Assembly: GCA_024681795.1 (NCBI GenBank) | Contig: JAILAD010000042.1 | Location: 1-64,000 of the forward strand | Direction: 5' to 3' | DNA from: Lachnospiraceae bacterium | Lineage (GTDB): Bacteria; Bacillota; Clostridia; Lachnospirales; Lachnospiraceae | DNA: 64,000 nucleotides | Shown: in pieces, positions 60,641-64,000 of the stretch | Layout of the letters: each line of letters starts with the position of its first letter | Position numbering within the stretch: the first letter of the stretch is position 1 | The notes under the pieces: model-generated | The model's database searches: none | What the model saw: the letters and a program-made list of their open reading frames with translations, nothing else | What the model was told of the DNA's origin: nothing | Made by a program: the position numbers and the translations under genes

Positions 60641-62185
60641 ATGATTGTAAATCTTTTGAAGAAGACAGCCAGATATGCGGTAATCGAGATTGATGACGGC
60701 GGTAATTATTTTACCAAAGAATCTTATGCGATTTGGGTGAACGAAAAAAAGATGACTACGAACCGGAGCATCAACATATTAAACGGATTAAAACCGGAAA
60801 CCCTCTATGAAATCAGAGTGGAAGATGCGGTACTTTCTTTTGAGACAGATTATGAATCCGTTACCCTGAATGTAAAAGAATTCGGAGCATTCGGTGACGG
60901 GGAACATGATGACAGTATGTTCATCCAGGCTGCTATTATGGCGTGCCCCGCAGACGGACGGGTTCTCGTTCCGGAAGGCACATACCTTGTCAGCAGTATT
61001 TTCCTAAAGAGTAATCTGAATCTGGAAATTGCAAAGGATGCAGTGATTAAGTCCTCGCGGGAACGCAGAAATCATCCGTATTTCCCCGGTGAAATCCAGA
61101 CCTATGACGAAAAAGACGAATATTATTTCGGTACCTGGGAAGGAAACCCAAGACCGATGTTTGCGGGAATTATTACCGGCATCAATGCGGAGAACGTAAA
61201 TCTTTACGGAGAAGGATGCATTGACGGAAACGCAACCAAAGAAGACTGGTGGAAGAATCCGAAGGCGCCGGACATTGCATATCGTCCGCGTACCGTATTT
61301 TTGAAGGATTGTAAAAATGTTACCCTGACCGGTCTGTCCGTTAAAGATTCCCCGTGCTGGACGATTCATCCGTATTTTTGCGAGAAAGTTGCCGTATACG
61401 GAATGGATATTTGTAATCCGGAAGATTCTCCGAATACCGACGGAATCGATCCGGAATCCTGTAATAACGTGATAATCTGCGGCGTTCATTTTTCACTCGG
61501 TGATGACTGCATCGCCGTAAAGAGCGGAAAGATTTTCTTCGGAAAGAAATTTAAAAGACCGTCCGAAAATATCCGCATCGAAAGATGTCTTATGGAAAAC
61601 GGACACGGTGCTGTAACACTCGGAAGCGAGATTGCAGGAGGTGTCAGGGATTTATACGTAAGAAACTGTCTTTTCAGGAATACCGACCGCGGCCTTCGAA
61701 TTAAGACCAGACGCGGACGCGGCAGGGATTCGGTTTTAGACAATATCATTTTTGAAAACATAAAAATGGAAGATGTCAAAACACCCTTTACCGTAAATTG
61801 TTTTTACTTCTGTGATCCGGACGGAAAAACATCTTATGTACAGAGCAGGGAAGCACTTCCGGTTGATGAGAGAACACCGAAAATCGGAACACTTTGTTTC
61901 CGGAATATTACGGCAACGGGATGCCGGGTTGCGGCAATGTACTGTGACGGACTTCCCGAAGAGAAAATCGATAAAATTGAGTTGGACAATATCAGGATTT
62001 CATTTACGGAAGACGAGTGTAAACCCGGAGTTCCGATAATGTCGGAAGGCGTTGAACCCTGTATCAAAAAAGGAATCACGGTTCACAACATCAATACGCT
62101 TGTATTAAAAGACGTATCGGTTACGGGATGTATCGGAGAAACCATAGAGATGAAGGGAATTGACAACATCGATTCCTTTCACTGA
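60641..62185 (+). CDS. GH28 polygalacturonase-like hydrolase
   Basis: A 514-residue right-handed beta-helix hydrolase of family GH28. An N-terminal fibronectin-like part (about 1-85) comes before the helix. The catalytic signatures are present: SPNTDGIDPES (Asp), LGDDCIAVKSG (two Asp), NGHGAVTLGSE (His) and GLRIKTRRGRG (R-I-K). It cuts alpha-1,4-galacturonan from polymer or oligomers; with no signal peptide it should act on imported oligogalacturonides, probably as an exo-enzyme. I chose ATG 60641 after GGGGGA; a GTG at 60626 is in frame but less likely. Insertions near residues 155-190 are larger than in simple fungal members. Confidence 0.92.
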   Translation: MIVNLLKKTARYAVIEIDDGGNYFTKESYAIWVNEKKMTTNRSINILNGLKPETLYEIRVEDAVLSFETDYESVTLNVKEFGAFGDGEHDDSMFIQAAIMACPADGRVLVPEGTYLVSSIFLKSNLNLEIAKDAVIKSSRERRNHPYFPGEIQTYDEKDEYYFGTWEGNPRPMFAGIITGINAENVNLYGEGCIDGNATKEDWWKNPKAPDIAYRPRTVFLKDCKNVTLTGLSVKDSPCWTIHPYFCEKVAVYGMDICNPEDSPNTDGIDPESCNNVIICGVHFSLGDDCIAVKSGKIFFGKKFKRPSENIRIERCLMENGHGAVTLGSEIAGGVRDLYVRNCLFRNTDRGLRIKTRRGRGRDSVLDNIIFENIKMEDVKTPFTVNCFYFCDPDGKTSYVQSREALPVDERTPKIGTLCFRNITATGCRVAAMYCDGLPEEKIDKIELDNIRISFTEDECKPGVPIMSEGVEPCIKKGITVHNINTLVLKDVSVTGCIGETIEMKGIDNIDSFH

Positions 62186-62230
62186 GAATCACTTGTTTCA
62201 TCCGGACAGGATCCAAAGGAGAATCAGGAA

Positions 62231-63079
62231 ATGCAAATCGGAATTCGTTTACACGACTCAAAAAAAGCACCGCTGGAAGAGAGACTGAAAAACGTTAAGG
62301 AACAGGGTTTTACGTGTGCTCATATTGCATTGTCCAAACTGTTTGAGGATAAGAAATACAGCGATATTCCTGCGCTTACTCCGGGATATGCGATGTATAT
62401 AAAAAAACTGTTTGAACAAAACGAACTTGACATCGCGGTTCTCGGATGCTACTTAAATCTCGCAAATCCGAATCCTGAAAAATTAAAAGAGATTCAGAAA
62501 AAATATGAAGCGAATATCCGCTTCGCATCCATCCTGGGTGCCGGAGTTGTAGGTACCGAGACGGGTGCACCGAATGAGGCGTATAAATACGAACCCGCCT
62601 GCAGGAGTAAGGAAGCACTTGAAGCATTCATAAGAGGCCTGGAACCGGTTGTGGAATATGCGGAAAAATCGGGAGTCATCGTTGCGATTGAGCCGGTTGC
62701 GAAGCATATCGTATATGACGAAAAGAGAGCAAGGGAGGTATTAAACTCCATTCAGTCCCCGAATCTCCGAATTATTCTGGATGCCGTAAACCTTTTGGAT
62801 TATGACAATTACCGGGATCGGGACGATGTTATAAAAAGAGCGATTGATGAACTTCACGAAGAAATTGCGGTTGTTCATATCAAGGATTTTATTGTAAAAG
62901 ACGGAAACCTTGAAAGTGTCGGTGCGGGTAAGGGAGAGATGGATTATTCCGAATTGCTTTCTTTTATCGCAAAAGAAAAACCTTACATTCATGCTACGCT
63001 TGAAAATACCACTCCGGATACGGCTGTCGCATCCAGAGAACTGATTGAAAAGAAATATCTATTCTTCACCGGAGAATAA
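62231..63079 (+). CDS. Sugar phosphate isomerase/epimerase-like TIM-barrel protein
   Basis: A 282-residue protein of the xylose-isomerase-like / AP endonuclease 2 TIM-barrel family. Likely metal ligands are the Glu in VAIEPVAKH, Asp in RIILDAVNLLDY, His in VVHIKDFIV and Glu in HATLENTTPD, which is the usual E-D-H-E set. Members epimerise or isomerise sugars and keto-sugars. Placement between a polygalacturonase and a pectinesterase suggests a step on an uncommon pectin sugar or on 5-keto-4-deoxyuronate, but no specific reaction can be read. AAAGGAG precedes the start. Confidence 0.82.
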   Translation: MQIGIRLHDSKKAPLEERLKNVKEQGFTCAHIALSKLFEDKKYSDIPALTPGYAMYIKKLFEQNELDIAVLGCYLNLANPNPEKLKEIQKKYEANIRFASILGAGVVGTETGAPNEAYKYEPACRSKEALEAFIRGLEPVVEYAEKSGVIVAIEPVAKHIVYDEKRAREVLNSIQSPNLRIILDAVNLLDYDNYRDRDDVIKRAIDELHEEIAVVHIKDFIVKDGNLESVGAGKGEMDYSELLSFIAKEKPYIHATLENTTPDTAVASRELIEKKYLFFTGE

Positions 63080-63081
63080 AC

Positions 63082-64000
63082 ATGATTACCTTAAGGGTTT
63101 TGGATTCCATACAAAGGACGATAAACAGCATACCGAAAGATCATGTCGGAACCGTTCGGATTATCATTCCGAAGGGAGTACATAAAGAGCGTGTTGATAT
63201 CGAAGTTCCCCGTCTGATTATAGAAGGGGAAGGTATGGAAGAAACCGTAATCAGGGAGAATTATCATGCAAGTGAGATATTTTCCGACGGAACAAGAAGA
63301 GGAACATTCCGATCCTACACGATGAGAATTGATGCGGAAGATGTGGAAATCCGGAATCTGACCGTGGAAAACAGTTCCGGAGACCGGAAAAGAGCCGAGC
63401 AGTCTATGGCACTGTATGCGGACGGAGAAGGATTCCGCGCGGTAAACTGCCGAATCATGAGTGAGCAGGATACGCTTTTTATCGGTCCGCTCCCAAAAAA
63501 GGAAATTCATCCGGGCGGCTTTCAGGGACCGGGAGAATTGAAGGAAAGAAAAATGCTGCATCAGTTTTACAAAGACTGTGAGATTATCGGAGATGTGGAT
63601 TTTATCTTCGGAAGCGGCGCGGCTTATTTTGAAAACTGTATGATCCGCAGCATCAGCGAAGAGAATTTTATAGAAGAATTCCGAAAGGGAAATGCCGAAA
63701 ATCTCGGATATGTATGTGCCCCTTCCACTTATCAGGACGAAAGAATCGGATTTGTTTTTGATTCCTGTGATTTTGTTTCAAATCTTCCGAAGAGAAGCGT
63801 CTATCTTGCAAGACCGTGGCGTGATTACGGCAAATGTGTTTTCTTAAACTGCAATCTTGGGGAGCACATTAAGGAGGAAGGCTTCCACGACTGGAATAAG
63901 GAAAATGCGAGAAAGAACTGTTTCTTTGCGGAATACCGGTCCAAAGGCCCGGGCGCTGAAGGGAAGAGGGCGGATTTCGCAAAACGGTTAAGTGAAGAAG
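63082..64000 (+). CDS. Pectinesterase (CE8), 3' end beyond the window
   Basis: The first 306 codons of a pectin methylesterase that hydrolyses methyl esters of galacturonan. The beta-helix family marks are visible: EQDTLFIGPLP (first catalytic Asp), GDVDFIFGSGAAYFE (second catalytic Asp, about residue 173) and YLARPWRDYGKCVF (Arg that binds the carboxylate). There is no signal peptide, so the enzyme may be intracellular, as with other enzymes of this operon. It starts two bases after the TIM-barrel gene stop. The frame is open to the window end. Confidence 0.9.
   Translation, partial: MITLRVLDSIQRTINSIPKDHVGTVRIIIPKGVHKERVDIEVPRLIIEGEGMEETVIRENYHASEIFSDGTRRGTFRSYTMRIDAEDVEIRNLTVENSSGDRKRAEQSMALYADGEGFRAVNCRIMSEQDTLFIGPLPKKEIHPGGFQGPGELKERKMLHQFYKDCEIIGDVDFIFGSGAAYFENCMIRSISEENFIEEFRKGNAENLGYVCAPSTYQDERIGFVFDSCDFVSNLPKRSVYLARPWRDYGKCVFLNCNLGEHIKEEGFHDWNKENARKNCFFAEYRSKGPGAEGKRADFAKRLSEE

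Noticed and set aside
1..64000. tRNA or rRNA genes, insertion sequences, integrases, phage genes
   Set aside because: None was recognised on either strand; the intergenic gaps are too short or lack cloverleaf or transposase features.

Overview
The window reads as chromosomal DNA of an anaerobic, pectin- and glucan-degrading Firmicute, most likely a Lachnospiraceae member (Butyrivibrio / Lachnospira / Roseburia type). This is inferred from AGGAGG-type ribosome binding sites, a Feo system with a Cys-rich FeoB partner, carbohydrate ABC importers encoded without their own ATPase, lipoprotein solute receptors, flavodoxin/ferredoxin proteins and many B12-type radical SAM enzymes. No rRNA, tRNA, insertion sequence, phage gene or CRISPR array was seen. 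Genes are densely packed on both strands.

Layout. 0-1.7 kb: tail of a beta-carbonic anhydrase and an internally repetitive protein of unknown function. 1.7-7.7 kb: two GT4 glycosyltransferases resembling the membrane glycolipid pair (monoglycosyl- then diglycosyl-diacylglycerol), two ABC-2 type permeases without an ATPase, and a PlsC-like acyltransferase carrying a zinc ribbon. 7.7-14 kb: a possible 25-codon leader ORF, xylulokinase, a DUF218 protein, a membrane-anchored metallophosphoesterase, a TAXI-type solute receptor directly upstream of a GltS-type symporter, and a nicotinamidase-like hydrolase. 14-17.4 kb: beta-glucan genes (cytoplasmic GH5, secreted GH16 lipoprotein, divergent AraC regulator). 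17.4-25.3 kb: feoA-feoB and a 57-aa Cys-rich FeoB partner, a CPBP protease with a small XRE regulator and palindromic operators, a copper ATPase with a CopZ-like domain fused to its C-terminus, and a DegV protein. 25.7-28.7 kb: a second DUF218 protein, an EFR1-type flavodoxin/ferredoxin and aroA.

28.8-41.1 kb is the most unusual region: a collinear run of MATE exporter, acyl-adenylate ligase, acyl carrier protein, two GNAT-fold transferases and five consecutive radical SAM proteins with N-terminal cobalamin-binding-like domains. It looks like an undescribed carrier-bound acyl/lipid or natural-product pathway. It is followed by a small charged protein, a possible nuclease-fold protein, a lipoprotein and a serine hydrolase.

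44-64 kb is a pectin / rhamnogalacturonan / hemicellulose island: GH43, YesL-like DUF624 protein, an LplABC-type importer, a CE12-like acetylesterase, a MATE exporter, uxaC with a LacI regulator, and divergently uxaB-uxaA-GH105-GH28-TIM-barrel isomerase-CE8 (the last runs off the window). Exported or surface enzymes would cut and de-esterify pectin, the importer would take up oligomers, and the Uxa enzymes would convert galacturonate/glucuronate toward 2-keto-3-deoxygluconate. KDG kinase, KDPG aldolase and the importer ATPase are not in the window. LacI/CcpA-like palindromes precede GH43, the importer and uxaB, suggesting one regulon.
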